Source of the DNA: Lachnospiraceae bacterium
GTDB lineage: Bacteria > Bacillota_A > Clostridia > Lachnospirales > Lachnospiraceae
Assembly: GCA_031262285.1 (NCBI GenBank)
Contig: JAISHZ010000222.1
Span: 1 to 7,749, forward strand
Reading direction: 5' to 3'
DNA length: 7,749 nt
Shown one piece after another: positions 1-7,080 of this stretch. Position 1 is the first letter of the stretch, and every line of letters starts with the position of its first letter. A program made the position numbers and the translations under genes. The notes beneath the pieces were generated by a model, which saw only the letters and a list, made by a program, of their open reading frames with translations, did not search any database and was not told where the DNA came from.

Positions 1-339
1 GGTATGAATCAGTAGAAAGGAACGTTTCCGCAACCTTTTTCTCAAGATAGCACCTGAAAATACCTTCGTCAAGAATTTTCTTTGTATTAGCTATAACGAT
101 AAATGCGAAAGTTACTATCCACGCGTTAGCCGAGCTACTTTCATATAGCATATCAATACACTACCTTTAACCACCACACCCCAAACGCAAGAATTCAACA
201 TAATGTGAAATGTAGGCAAAATAATCAGAAATATAGCATTGAAAGAAATCGAAACATCTAGTATTATAACTCTAATTCGACAAGAAAGAACCAAAATAAC
301 CCGATGAACCAGCCACGATATCGACAGTAGAGTAGAAAA
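1..339. other. Gene-free leader upstream of the first gene
   Basis: I see no convincing coding region on either strand in these 339 bases. A short open frame runs in from the left edge (3-50, ending TAG) and could be the last residues of an upstream gene, but nothing supports that beyond its being open. The stretch is AT-rich from about 180 to 320. It holds one good promoter candidate (239-267) and no clear rho-independent terminator. The length and the promoter suggest that the five-gene cluster starts here rather than continuing from a gene to the left. Confidence 0.6.
239..267 (+). promoter_or_regulatory. Sigma-A-type promoter for the gene cluster
   Basis: TTGAAA at 239-244 (5 of 6 to consensus) is followed after exactly 17 bases by TATTAT at 262-267 (5 of 6). 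This is the best promoter match in the intergenic DNA of the window. Transcription would begin near 274, giving a 5' leader of roughly 65 bases before the first start codon at 340. Confidence 0.6.
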
Positions 340-1455
340 ATGCAGATTGAATTGGGTTTCACATCACTTTCACAAAACGAAGTAGCGAACATCTTAGGGA
401 AAGAGCTTACCCTAGAACAAGTACGCGAGTATCTGGAACAAGAGATACATATCCGCTCCTTTCCGGAAATCTTAGCCGCTTATTATCCCGGAAGCGACAT
501 CAGAGAAAAGCTCATAGACGGTCTACAAGACCCGGACGGTAAGGAAAATAGAGACAGCACAGCAAGGCGAGTCAGAAATTGGCTGAGCGCGAAGTTTATA
601 CCGGACAACAGAGAAGATTTGATACGAATATGCTTTGCGCTCGGATTGTCAGACCATGCAGCGGATGATTTCCTCTCCTTAACCGATGAAGGACGCTTTC
701 ATTACCGCAATCCGCGCGAGCTAGCATTCGCCTACTGTTTGCGTGTCGGGAAACCCTACGCTCATGCACTCGAACTGATACGAAGCCTCAAGCCGTTAGA
801 TGCCAATGCCAAAGTGACATCCCCGGTATTTACGAAGACGATTGCAGATTCCTTTGCAACCGTGCGAGATGACGCTTCCTTTCGTGCCTTCTATATAGAA
901 AAATATGATGCATTGGGAACCCTGCACAATACCGCATATTACAAAAGCTTTCTTCCTTTTTTAAATACCTTGATACACCCCGATATGCCTTGGTGCTTTA
1001 CGGACGAGCGAAACTACACGATTGAAGAAATCGTAAACGAATACCTAAGGATGAATATCCCACTGGACAGAAAAACAGCCAAACTCACCGTGTTGCAAAA
1101 AACCATCCGCAAATACTGGCCCAACGCGACGATCGTGAAGCGAATGAGAAATCGAGAAATAGATGTCAACAGAAAGATGCTGATGCTATTGTATCTGGTC
1201 ACCAACGGCTCCGTCGCCACGGAAGGATCATACACCGGCGACGATACTACGGAGGAATTGACAACAGAGGAACAATTTGAGAATCATTTTTGGGCAATGA
1301 ATGCCATGCTTACCGATGCGGGCATGAGCCGCTTAGATCCCCGTGCACTATTCGATTGGTTAACGCTATATTGCCTCAAAACAAGCGCAGAAGAAGCCAT
1401 GAGCGACCGCTTGCAAAGCGCGTTGAATTTCATCTTTGAAGCGGAAACGAGTTGA
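340..1455 (+). CDS. HTH-like regulator-type protein of unknown function, 371 aa
   Basis: This is a soluble cytoplasmic protein with no signal peptide or membrane helix. Residues about 25-115 are helical. They contain a segment around 74-113 (ARRVRNWL, then PDNREDLIRICFALGL) that resembles the paired helices of XRE-type and related regulators, where a W-L, P, RE/LI, ALGL pattern is common. A helical middle follows, then a conserved-looking block at about 255-290 (KYWP, NREIDVNRKMLMLLYLVTNG). A C-terminal block at about 315-345 carries N-x-M-L and LDPRALFDWL. I recognise this pattern from uncharacterised clostridial proteins often annotated as hypothetical or as transcriptional regulators, but I know no demonstrated function. 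An in-frame stop at 328-330 rules out an upstream start. No true Shine-Dalgarno precedes ATG 340, only a purine-rich tract at 326-339, so translation may be weak. The kinase gene follows 98 bases later. It could regulate the locus or be a kinase partner; both are inference. Confidence 0.75.
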   Translation: MQIELGFTSLSQNEVANILGKELTLEQVREYLEQEIHIRSFPEILAAYYPGSDIREKLIDGLQDPDGKENRDSTARRVRNWLSAKFIPDNREDLIRICFALGLSDHAADDFLSLTDEGRFHYRNPRELAFAYCLRVGKPYAHALELIRSLKPLDANAKVTSPVFTKTIADSFATVRDDASFRAFYIEKYDALGTLHNTAYYKSFLPFLNTLIHPDMPWCFTDERNYTIEEIVNEYLRMNIPLDRKTAKLTVLQKTIRKYWPNATIVKRMRNREIDVNRKMLMLLYLVTNGSVATEGSYTGDDTTEELTTEEQFENHFWAMNAMLTDAGMSRLDPRALFDWLTLYCLKTSAEEAMSDRLQSALNFIFEAETS

Positions 1456-1540
1456 TCAAAGGAACATTTGACTCTGCTACAATAGGAAAAGCAAAGACAC
1501 TTTTCACTTTTGAGCAAACAAATGAGATATGACCAACAAG

Positions 1541-1556
1541 GGAGGGAGACGAAGTG
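1541..1556 (+). promoter_or_regulatory. Ribosome binding site fixing a GTG start for the kinase
   Basis: GGAGGG at 1541-1546 lies seven bases before GTG at 1554-1556, which is ideal spacing. The alternative +1-frame ATG at 1529 has no comparable site and opens only a 91-residue frame. The site therefore supports the GTG as the true start. Confidence 0.8.
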
Positions 1557-3278
1557 GATGGCAGAAAGCCGCTTGCAGAGGGTACACAAATTATTCTGGG
1601 AAGCAAGCCATATACGATACGATCGCTAGTCGGCTTTGGCGGCACATCGTTTGTCTATTCGGCGTGTTACCCCGATGGGATACAACCAAACAAAACACAT
1701 CACGTATTGTTAAAAGAACTGTTTCCATACCAACCGGAAGGTCTGATCTACCGCGAACAAGATGGGTCAATCGTCGTAAAACAAGAAGCAGCACAATATT
1801 TTGAATTATGTAAAAAGAGCTTCTATCGAGGGAATCACACACACATCGACCTTCAAAATATCCGGGCGGATATGGCAAATGTCAATATTGATTCCTTCGA
1901 AGCAAAAGGCAGTTTCTATACGGTCATTGGAAATCTAAACGGCAAAACGCTGCAAACGATCGTAGGAGAAGCCAAAACCGCACCATCGCTATCAGCTGCA
2001 GTATCTTGGACACTGTCGCTACTGGATGCTTTGGATATTTTTCATAAACAAGGGCTCCTCCATCTGGACATCAGTCCGGACAACATCCTATTGTTACCTT
2101 TGGAGAAAGGAAAATCAGAGAAGCTAAGGAAGATTCTTCTCATAGATTACAACAGCGTCTGGCATATGAACGAGGTTACCGAAGTGTCGGAACTGTATTT
2201 TAGCATCAAAGAACACTATTCCGCACCGGAAGTACGTATGAATCAGCGAAGAGAAATCTCGATGTCCACAGACTTATTTTCCGTGTGTGTGGTATTTGCA
2301 GAATTGATAAGTGGCAAACCGCTGGATTTTTCGCTTTTGTATACCGGCGGACGTATCTTGAGTGCAGATGCGGCATTGCTACAAGATGTCCCTACTGCCG
2401 TTTCCTCGAAAGTACTGTCGATCGTGAAGCGAGGCGTCAAACTACCGCCGAGGCGTAGGTACCAAAGTATCAGTGAATTGCGAGCGGAGCTAACGGAGCT
2501 TGCGGATTTGATCTATGGGCAAGACATCTTTGAGAAACTTTCCAAATTACACAACAAGCGTACCATTCCGATCATTGCCATATCCGTAACATTGGCACTC
2601 GTTTTGACCTTTACGACGCTTCATGTTCGAAACCAGAGTCACGATTACCCACAGTCAGCGCAAGAGATCAATGCCACCCAAAACGCTATGAATGCACTTT
2701 GTTCCACTATCATGAAATTGGGCATACAAATACAAAATGATTTGGATACATTGAACGCATATCAAGGCAACTACGCAGACTACAAGCAAAAGCGAACCGA
2801 TCCAAAGACCCTTACAGACACTTTGATAGGGACAGAAACTTATACGATAGATGACCTCAAAGCGTATCAAACCAACGGTTCACCCATCCGATTTGACTTA
2901 CTGCAAGAGCTTCTCAATGCGTCAAACGATTACAGAACATGGTCCGACAAGATGCATCAACAGTTAGTAACTGTTCTTCATGAAGAGAGCCCATACCCCA
3001 GGGAAGATCGCACTTTTATCGTGGATTTATATAAAGAGTATCTACAAAGCCAAATAAACATCTATTATGCAAAAATACAGCTAATAGTCTTACCGTTAAA
3101 TGACACCGGAAAATATGATTTCTTAAAAGAACTCCCATATGTTGCAGTGTTTGGCGAAAAATTCACCAACCAAGCCTTTATTAAGGAAGAAACGGAGTTG
3201 GAAGCCATCATAGAGGCGCAATATCAACACACGCTAGACACGATTGCTCAACTGAAAGCGTATGGGATGGATGTGTAA
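1554..3278 (+). CDS. Membrane-anchored Ser/Thr protein kinase, PknB-like, 574 aa
   Basis: The cytoplasmic kinase domain spans about residues 20-320. The glycine-rich loop is GFGGTSFVY (27-35) and the probable ATP-anchoring lysine is K54 (LLKEL). The catalytic loop is HLDISPDN (170-177) with D172 and N177, the metal-binding motif is DYN (198-200) and the APE motif is at 224-226. A DLFS segment at 240-243 replaces the usual D-x-W/Y-S. The arginine before the catalytic aspartate is absent (HLD, not HRD), so it is a non-RD kinase, and DFG has become DYN. All residues needed for phosphotransfer remain, so I expect an active enzyme. A single membrane helix (about 337-357) leads to a 216-residue outside domain without PASTA repeats or any fold I recognise. 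That domain is mostly helical and is the likely sensor. Substrates are unknown; the cytoplasmic tail of the vWA protein and the tubulin-like GTPase encoded downstream are obvious candidates (inference). The start is GTG with a strong ribosome site. Confidence 0.92.
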   Translation: MDGRKPLAEGTQIILGSKPYTIRSLVGFGGTSFVYSACYPDGIQPNKTHHVLLKELFPYQPEGLIYREQDGSIVVKQEAAQYFELCKKSFYRGNHTHIDLQNIRADMANVNIDSFEAKGSFYTVIGNLNGKTLQTIVGEAKTAPSLSAAVSWTLSLLDALDIFHKQGLLHLDISPDNILLLPLEKGKSEKLRKILLIDYNSVWHMNEVTEVSELYFSIKEHYSAPEVRMNQRREISMSTDLFSVCVVFAELISGKPLDFSLLYTGGRILSADAALLQDVPTAVSSKVLSIVKRGVKLPPRRRYQSISELRAELTELADLIYGQDIFEKLSKLHNKRTIPIIAISVTLALVLTFTTLHVRNQSHDYPQSAQEINATQNAMNALCSTIMKLGIQIQNDLDTLNAYQGNYADYKQKRTDPKTLTDTLIGTETYTIDDLKAYQTNGSPIRFDLLQELLNASNDYRTWSDKMHQQLVTVLHEESPYPREDRTFIVDLYKEYLQSQINIYYAKIQLIVLPLNDTGKYDFLKELPYVAVFGEKFTNQAFIKEETELEAIIEAQYQHTLDTIAQLKAYGMDV

Positions 3279-3286
3279 TGAACACC

Positions 3287-3395
3287 CAATGTCATTGCCT
3301 TATGGGGTTACATCGCGAAACGGAACAAGGAAGCTGACTCTTCGTTATTTGGCGTAGTTGACAATTGGATCTGAGGTCTTAAGCGAATGACATTG
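3287..3395. repeat. 109-bp element bounded by 16-bp imperfect inverted repeats
   Basis: CAATGTCATTGCCTTA at 3287-3302 is the reverse complement of 3380-3395 at 14 of 16 positions; the outer 10 bases pair perfectly, then two mismatches, then four more pairs. Inside lie a smaller paired region (CGC and AAA at 3314-3320 against TTT and GCG at 3348-3354, one mismatch between them) and a GAAG/CTTC hairpin at 3330-3343. The element sits just after the kinase stop and ends about 100 bases before the lipoprotein start. No target-site duplication is evident. It could be a miniature inverted-repeat element, a structured leader RNA, or a processing or attenuation signal in the polycistronic message. No U-run follows either arm, so it is not a standard terminator. 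Confidence 0.5.
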
Positions 3396-3480
3396 ATTCA
3401 CGCCATAGGTGCACAAATCGCATATCAAGATGCTACGCCCCTGCAAAATACAGTTGCGAACGATGATCGACCCACCATAC

Positions 3481-3498
3481 GGAAGGATGATACCCATG
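3481..3498 (+). promoter_or_regulatory. Ribosome binding site deciding the lipoprotein start
   Basis: GGAAGGA at 3481-3487 is eight bases upstream of ATG 3496. The open frame extends back to GTG 3409, but starts there would put about 29 polar residues in front of the signal peptide, and none has a good ribosome site. ATG 3496 gives a textbook lipoprotein signal peptide. Confidence 0.8.
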
Positions 3499-4218
3499 TA
3501 CAAAAAGTTCTTACTGCTTCTCATAGCCGTGCTGACTCTATGTAGTCTTGGTTGCTCTAAACAAAACAAAAACGAAACGCTGAACCTTGCGTTGGAAGCA
3601 CTAAAAGAACCTTTACGTCTCATGGATCAACGCTACAACCTATACACAAAAGCGTTAGAAGCAGTAAGAGGATATGTCGAGGCGCCAACCGAAACTTCGT
3701 TAAGCACGGCGAAACAGATCTGTGCAGACGCAGCCGCGCAACTATCGGCATTGCCCGTCCCGCAGTCGAGCCTCAGTGAACAAGAGGAAGCGGACATGAT
3801 CGACATAGGACTCAACGTCGCTGACTATAAAGTGCCGATTGAATATGAAGAATACAATAGACAACAAAGCATACAGAACTTAACGTTTCTCACATACTAT
3901 TTAGAATTGGCACCGACGCAAGACGATCTTTTGGAACAGATCGTGAGCGTATTTGACGAAGTCAATATCGCGTTTCGAAAAGTAGATTATCTGTGTATCA
4001 ACGAGCTTTTTTGTCAATTTACCGGGAAAGAAATTGATGATTTTACGAAGGAATTTTTGCCAAGTTTGTCCGCACTCAGTATAGATGGACTACCGTGGGA
4101 AACAGATAGTGTCGTGTTGGAAGTCAAAGCGAATACGCTTATGAACGATATGGATGATGCGTTAATGCTGTATGCTGAGTTTATAGGCGATCAATATGAA
4201 GTGTTATATCAAAATTGA
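3496..4218 (+). CDS. Small helical lipoprotein, 240 aa, unknown function
   Basis: From ATG 3496 the protein begins MYKK, then a hydrophobic run of leucine, isoleucine and valine, then a lipobox SLGC with the lipidated cysteine at residue 20. The mature protein of about 221 residues would be tethered to the outer face of the cytoplasmic membrane. It is acidic and mostly helical. I recognise no enzyme motif. Two further cysteines lie close together in a segment reading YLCINELFCQF. Its helix order and size resemble the extracytoplasmic domain of the kinase encoded upstream, including a similar C-terminal block (FL-x-x-L, a glycine, then a long acidic helix), which hints at distant homology but is not proven. 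It lies 217 bases after the kinase gene, with the inverted-repeat element between, and may be a ligand, co-receptor or inhibitor of the kinase ectodomain (inference). Confidence 0.8.
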   Translation: MYKKFLLLLIAVLTLCSLGCSKQNKNETLNLALEALKEPLRLMDQRYNLYTKALEAVRGYVEAPTETSLSTAKQICADAAAQLSALPVPQSSLSEQEEADMIDIGLNVADYKVPIEYEEYNRQQSIQNLTFLTYYLELAPTQDDLLEQIVSVFDEVNIAFRKVDYLCINELFCQFTGKEIDDFTKEFLPSLSALSIDGLPWETDSVVLEVKANTLMNDMDDALMLYAEFIGDQYEVLYQN

Positions 4219-4271
4219 TAAGAACTATTACCATTCACACATTTACTGATCTACGTCTATAGCTTAACGCT

Positions 4272-4288
4272 GCACAGAACCGCACAGA
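4272..4288. repeat. Direct repeat GCACAGA, 10-bp period
   Basis: Two perfect 7-base copies are offset by ten bases, so they would lie on the same face of the helix. They sit about 55 bases upstream of the nearer promoter candidate. This is the geometry of a dimeric activator site, but a 7-base repeat can also arise by chance. Confidence 0.3.
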
Positions 4289-4343
4289 GCAGAGGGGATA
4301 CACTGCATTTCTATAGATCGGCGAACGTGCGAATAGTAATTAT

Positions 4344-4408
4344 TTGACCTATCAAGGCATTATTTTTCATATTAAATACTTGCGAAGAGATGGAAATGGT
4401 GGTATTCT
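4344..4408 (+). promoter_or_regulatory. Candidate promoter region for the vWA gene
   Basis: Two overlapping weak sigma-A-like pairs fit: TTGACC with CATATT at 18-base spacing, and TTGCGA with TATTCT at 17-base spacing. Neither is strong alone. The AT-rich context and a gap of about 300 bases after the preceding gene raise the likelihood of a real start site in this region. Confidence 0.35.
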
Positions 4409-4515
4409 TTATTATGTTTACATACATTCTGAAAGAAACAAAAGCAGAGCACTATATATATTCATTGATCATGGTTGTGAACAGAGAGAGACAGACAACA
4501 TGCCGGAGGTAACCT

Positions 4516-6972
4516 ATGAAAAAAGAGTATTCCAGACGTAACAAAAACCATAACGTACAAGCAATATTGTTATGGTTTCTTTGTGTCGCGTTCGCCGTAC
4601 TGCTTCCGATTCCATCGATCGGAACAGTAGCAGCCGGTGTAACGAAGACAGGAACGGAAACATCGATCGGAGGAGAGCGCTTAGATGTCATATTCGTCAT
4701 TGACAACAGCGGCTCGATGGTACACGCAGACCCGGATAAGTGGGCGCTTTCAGCCGCCAATGAATTTATTGATCTATGTGACAATTCTGATTCCAGAGTA
4801 GGATACGTGATGTATGGTCATGACATCATAGCATGGATGCCATTAACCGAGATCGCGGTTGCCAAAGAAATGATCAAAAATGATATCGCTGCAACGAATT
4901 ACCAGCGTAACGCGGATACCGATATCGCACTAGGTTTAGATGAAGCACTCAGTATTTTGGCGAAAGATGAAAAGGCAAATGGTAAGGACAGAAAACAAGT
5001 CATTATCCTACTTAGCGATGGCAATACGGATTTGTCCAATCATTCGGAAAATCGTACGACAGCAGAAGCTGAGGAAGCGTTGACGCAAGTGACCGCAGAC
5101 CTCGGCAAAGGCTCCGTACCGGTATATACGATAGGGTTTAACCACGATGGGCAGATGGATACGAGTGTGCTTCAAAACATTGCTGAGAGTACCGGAGCGA
5201 CGTTTCAAGAAGCGACAAGTGCTGAAGAAATTCAGAGCCTTATGAACAATGTTTATGGAGATCTGACAGGCTCTCCGGTTGAACGTTATACGATTATTGC
5301 GACCGGAGTACCACAGACCTTTACCTTTGATGTGCCGGATGAAACGATTTACAAAATGACTATTTCCATCGCTGCTCAAAACGACGTAACAGATATTTCG
5401 ATTGTGAATCCATTAGGAAATGCGTTGAGCAATATTACGTTAAATACGGATGCCACCAATAATTACAGACAGATTACTTTATATTATCCCGATAAGGGAG
5501 AATGGAATATTACTTTTACCGGAACGGAAGGTGACACCATTGATTTTAATCTGGTAAAAGTGTACGAGATGGCATTGATCATGGAGACTCCCGAAGTGAC
5601 TTCGACAGGTGTCACGTTCAATTGGCATATGGAGGATGTCGCAGGCAATGTGATTACAGATCCGGAATTGATACAAACTGCTCAAGTGACGCTACATGCC
5701 AATGGAGACAGTGTGGTGGAAGCATTTCCGGTGGGGCAGACCACAGGGACTTTTACGTTAGCTCCCGGAGATTATGAAGCGTACCTTTCGCTAGATCGAC
5801 CGGAAAGAGAATCGCTGACGCAGCAGTTTACCGTCACACCACCCACTCCGGCGACAGTATTGGTGATGGAGTCTCCGATCGTTACGCCGACAGGAGTGGA
5901 GATCACTTGGCATTTGGAAGATGAAAATGGCGTGGTCATTACAGATCAAACGTTGATTCAAGACACAGTAGTAACGTTTCATGCCAATGCAGACAGCGTT
6001 TTAGAAGAACTGGCAGCAGGACACACGACAGCGACTGTAACGCTGTCGCCGGGGGATTATGAGGCATATTTGTCAGCAAGTGATCCGGATCGCGTCTCAC
6101 AGACGGAGCAGTTTACGATAGAACGAGTGGCGAAGTTGGTGATGAACACCCCTACCATTGACAAAGACGAAGTAACGATCAGTTGGCATTTAGAAGAAGC
6201 GGACGGTACGCAGATCACAGATCCGACAGTGATACAAAATGCGGCGGTGACTTTCCACGCCAACAGCGACAGCGTGGTGGAGAATTTTCCTACCGGACAA
6301 ACGAGCATGACATTGCCATTGACAGCCGGGGATTATAACGCATACTTATCGTTGCAGGATCCGCAATTGAGTTCCCAAACGCAGCGGTTTACTGTAGAGC
6401 AGACAGGATTGGCAAGTTGGATCATCATACTGATCATTGCAGGAGCAGTGGCGGTGTTGTTGGTCGGGATAGTGCTATTGCTGAAGAAAATCAGTGAACC
6501 GTATTTAGATGATCCTATGAGTAGTATGTTAATCGAGCTTCTGCTTCCATCTGCTACCGGAGTACAAGGTTCGGGTTTGACTACGCTGAAGCTTCCACAT
6601 GTTCGAGGAAAAGTCGCACTAAGTGCATTGCTTACGAGACTTGATCAGTATACTAGCTACCAAGATGCTTTAGGACCTATAAACGATTTGCTCAAAGAAG
6701 TGATGTTATGGGCGAAAGATAAGACAACGATAGCAGTCAGTGCTCCGAATGGTCAAGGTGAATCAATCATTACCGTTGACCAAACAAAGGTAGGTAAATT
6801 CTATGAAATCACTCGATCGAAAGGGTTACAAATTAACATAGCGAATGAGGTAGGTACTTATGAGTTCAAATTGGGTAATGTGAATCAAAATGTACTAGAT
6901 GACCCATTTGGTAAGGGTGGATTTAATTTTGACCGTAAGCAACAAGATGATACGGATGGTTTTACATTTTAG
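4516..6972 (+). CDS. Surface vWA-domain protein with beta-repeat stalk and cytoplasmic tail, 818 aa
   Basis: The N-terminus is a signal peptide (basic RRNKN, hydrophobic core about 16-36, possible cleavage after VAA at residue 40). The vWA domain (about 57-250) has a complete metal-ion-dependent adhesion site: D63, S65 and S67 in DNSGS, T135 and D168 (LSDGN). A beta-rich domain follows (about 255-350), then three related repeats (354-440, 449-535, 541-627). Each repeat has a W-H-x-E/D start, a central H-A-N-x-D-S-V and a GDY-x-AYLS end. One membrane helix (634-657) precedes a cytoplasmic domain of about 160 residues and a short acidic tail carrying two G-F-x-F motifs. By known vWA behaviour the head should bind a protein ligand through a divalent cation outside the cell. 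The tail could contact the tubulin-like protein encoded next (inference). GGAGG at 4505-4509, six bases before the ATG, fixes the start. A vWA gene beside a tubulin-like GTPase gene is a previously noted association. Confidence 0.92.
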   Translation: MKKEYSRRNKNHNVQAILLWFLCVAFAVLLPIPSIGTVAAGVTKTGTETSIGGERLDVIFVIDNSGSMVHADPDKWALSAANEFIDLCDNSDSRVGYVMYGHDIIAWMPLTEIAVAKEMIKNDIAATNYQRNADTDIALGLDEALSILAKDEKANGKDRKQVIILLSDGNTDLSNHSENRTTAEAEEALTQVTADLGKGSVPVYTIGFNHDGQMDTSVLQNIAESTGATFQEATSAEEIQSLMNNVYGDLTGSPVERYTIIATGVPQTFTFDVPDETIYKMTISIAAQNDVTDISIVNPLGNALSNITLNTDATNNYRQITLYYPDKGEWNITFTGTEGDTIDFNLVKVYEMALIMETPEVTSTGVTFNWHMEDVAGNVITDPELIQTAQVTLHANGDSVVEAFPVGQTTGTFTLAPGDYEAYLSLDRPERESLTQQFTVTPPTPATVLVMESPIVTPTGVEITWHLEDENGVVITDQTLIQDTVVTFHANADSVLEELAAGHTTATVTLSPGDYEAYLSASDPDRVSQTEQFTIERVAKLVMNTPTIDKDEVTISWHLEEADGTQITDPTVIQNAAVTFHANSDSVVENFPTGQTSMTLPLTAGDYNAYLSLQDPQLSSQTQRFTVEQTGLASWIIILIIAGAVAVLLVGIVLLLKKISEPYLDDPMSSMLIELLLPSATGVQGSGLTTLKLPHVRGKVALSALLTRLDQYTSYQDALGPINDLLKEVMLWAKDKTTIAVSAPNGQGESIITVDQTKVGKFYEITRSKGLQINIANEVGTYEFKLGNVNQNVLDDPFGKGGFNFDRKQQDDTDGFTF
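5575..5835 (+). repeat. vWA protein stalk repeat 1
   Basis: Encodes residues 354-440. It has an L-x-M-E-x-P start, a W-H-M-E-D segment, ITDPELIQ, V-T-L-H-A-N-G-D-S-V-V-E, and a GDYEAYLS end followed by Q-F-T-V. A PPTPA linker separates it from repeat 2. The pattern is that of an Ig-like or similar beta-sandwich unit; the fold is inferred. Confidence 0.8.
5860..6120 (+). repeat. vWA protein stalk repeat 2
   Basis: Encodes residues 449-535, with the same landmarks as repeat 1: L-V-M-E-S-P, W-H-L-E-D, ITDQTLIQ, HANADSV, GDYEAYLS and Q-F-T-I. The offset from repeat 1 is 95 residues. The DNA of the copies has diverged clearly, so the duplication is not recent. Confidence 0.8.
6136..6396 (+). repeat. 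vWA protein stalk repeat 3
   Basis: Encodes residues 541-627, with L-V-M-N-T-P, W-H-L-E-E, ITDPTVIQ, HANSDSV, GDYNAYLS and R-F-T-V. The offset from repeat 2 is 92 residues. It ends seven residues before the membrane helix, so the three units would form a stalk that holds the vWA head away from the membrane. Confidence 0.8.
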
Positions 6973-7063
6973 GCAAAACGAGAAATACAAAGTTGTAAAG
7001 AACCTAGCGTAAAAATCCAGGAACACGAATACAATAAGAACACGATGAGGGAAAATACCCAAC

Positions 7064-7080
7064 GAGGAGGAAAAACAATG
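7064..7080 (+). promoter_or_regulatory. Strong ribosome binding site of the tubulin-like gene
   Basis: GAGGAGG at 7064-7070 is followed by an A-rich seven-base spacer and ATG 7078. This is the strongest ribosome site in the window and suggests high expression, as expected for a polymer-forming protein. The 105 bases between the vWA stop and this start show no clear terminator or promoter, so co-transcription with the vWA gene is likely. Confidence 0.8.

Larger units (their letters stand above)
4219..4515. other. Intergenic leader before the vWA gene
   Basis: There is no credible gene in these 297 bases. The first half carries a direct repeat GCACAGA (4272-4278 and 4282-4288, ten bases apart, one helical turn). 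The second half is AT-rich, with two mediocre promoter candidates: TTGACC (4344-4349) with CATATT (4368-4373, spacing 18), and TTGCGA (4380-4385) with TATTCT (4403-4408, spacing 17). I see no strong terminator after the lipoprotein gene. The length and composition suggest that the vWA gene can be transcribed separately. Confidence 0.5.

Noticed and set aside
107..142. GAAAGT / ACTTTC inverted repeat in the leader
   Set aside because: Only six pairs around a 24-base loop and no U-run; not a terminator and within chance expectation.
1475..1483. Extended -10 like TGCTACAAT before the kinase gene
   Set aside because: The nearest -35-like boxes are at wrong spacing (TTGACT 4 bases and TTGATC 20 bases), so an internal promoter is possible but unsupported.
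1486..1505. GAAAAG / CTTTTC hairpin between the first gene and the kinase gene
   Set aside because: Six mostly A-U pairs with an 8-base loop and no U-run directly after the stem; too weak to call a terminator.
1284..1589. 101-codon minus-strand frame across the first and second genes
   Set aside because: It overlaps the conserved C-terminus of the first gene and the kinase start; composition is shadow-like, with many Ser and Cys residues and no motif.
3358..3363. Perfect TTGACA box before the lipoprotein gene
   Set aside because: No acceptable -10 box lies 15-19 bases downstream; the sequence there is TAAGCG or worse. It lies inside the inverted-repeat element.
3409..3495. Upstream extension of the lipoprotein frame to GTG 3409
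   Set aside because: It would put about 29 polar residues ahead of the signal peptide and lacks a ribosome site; ATG 3496 has GGAAGGA at good spacing.
4344..4541. 65-codon plus-strand frame starting TTG and overlapping the vWA start
   Set aside because: It has no ribosome binding site, its TTG start coincides with a -35-like sequence, it overlaps a well-supported start, and the peptide has no recognisable features.
5008..5379. 123-codon minus-strand frame inside the vWA gene
   Set aside because: It lies opposite a vWA domain with an intact metal site; it is rich in Arg, Ile and Phe as expected for an antisense shadow and has no domain signal.
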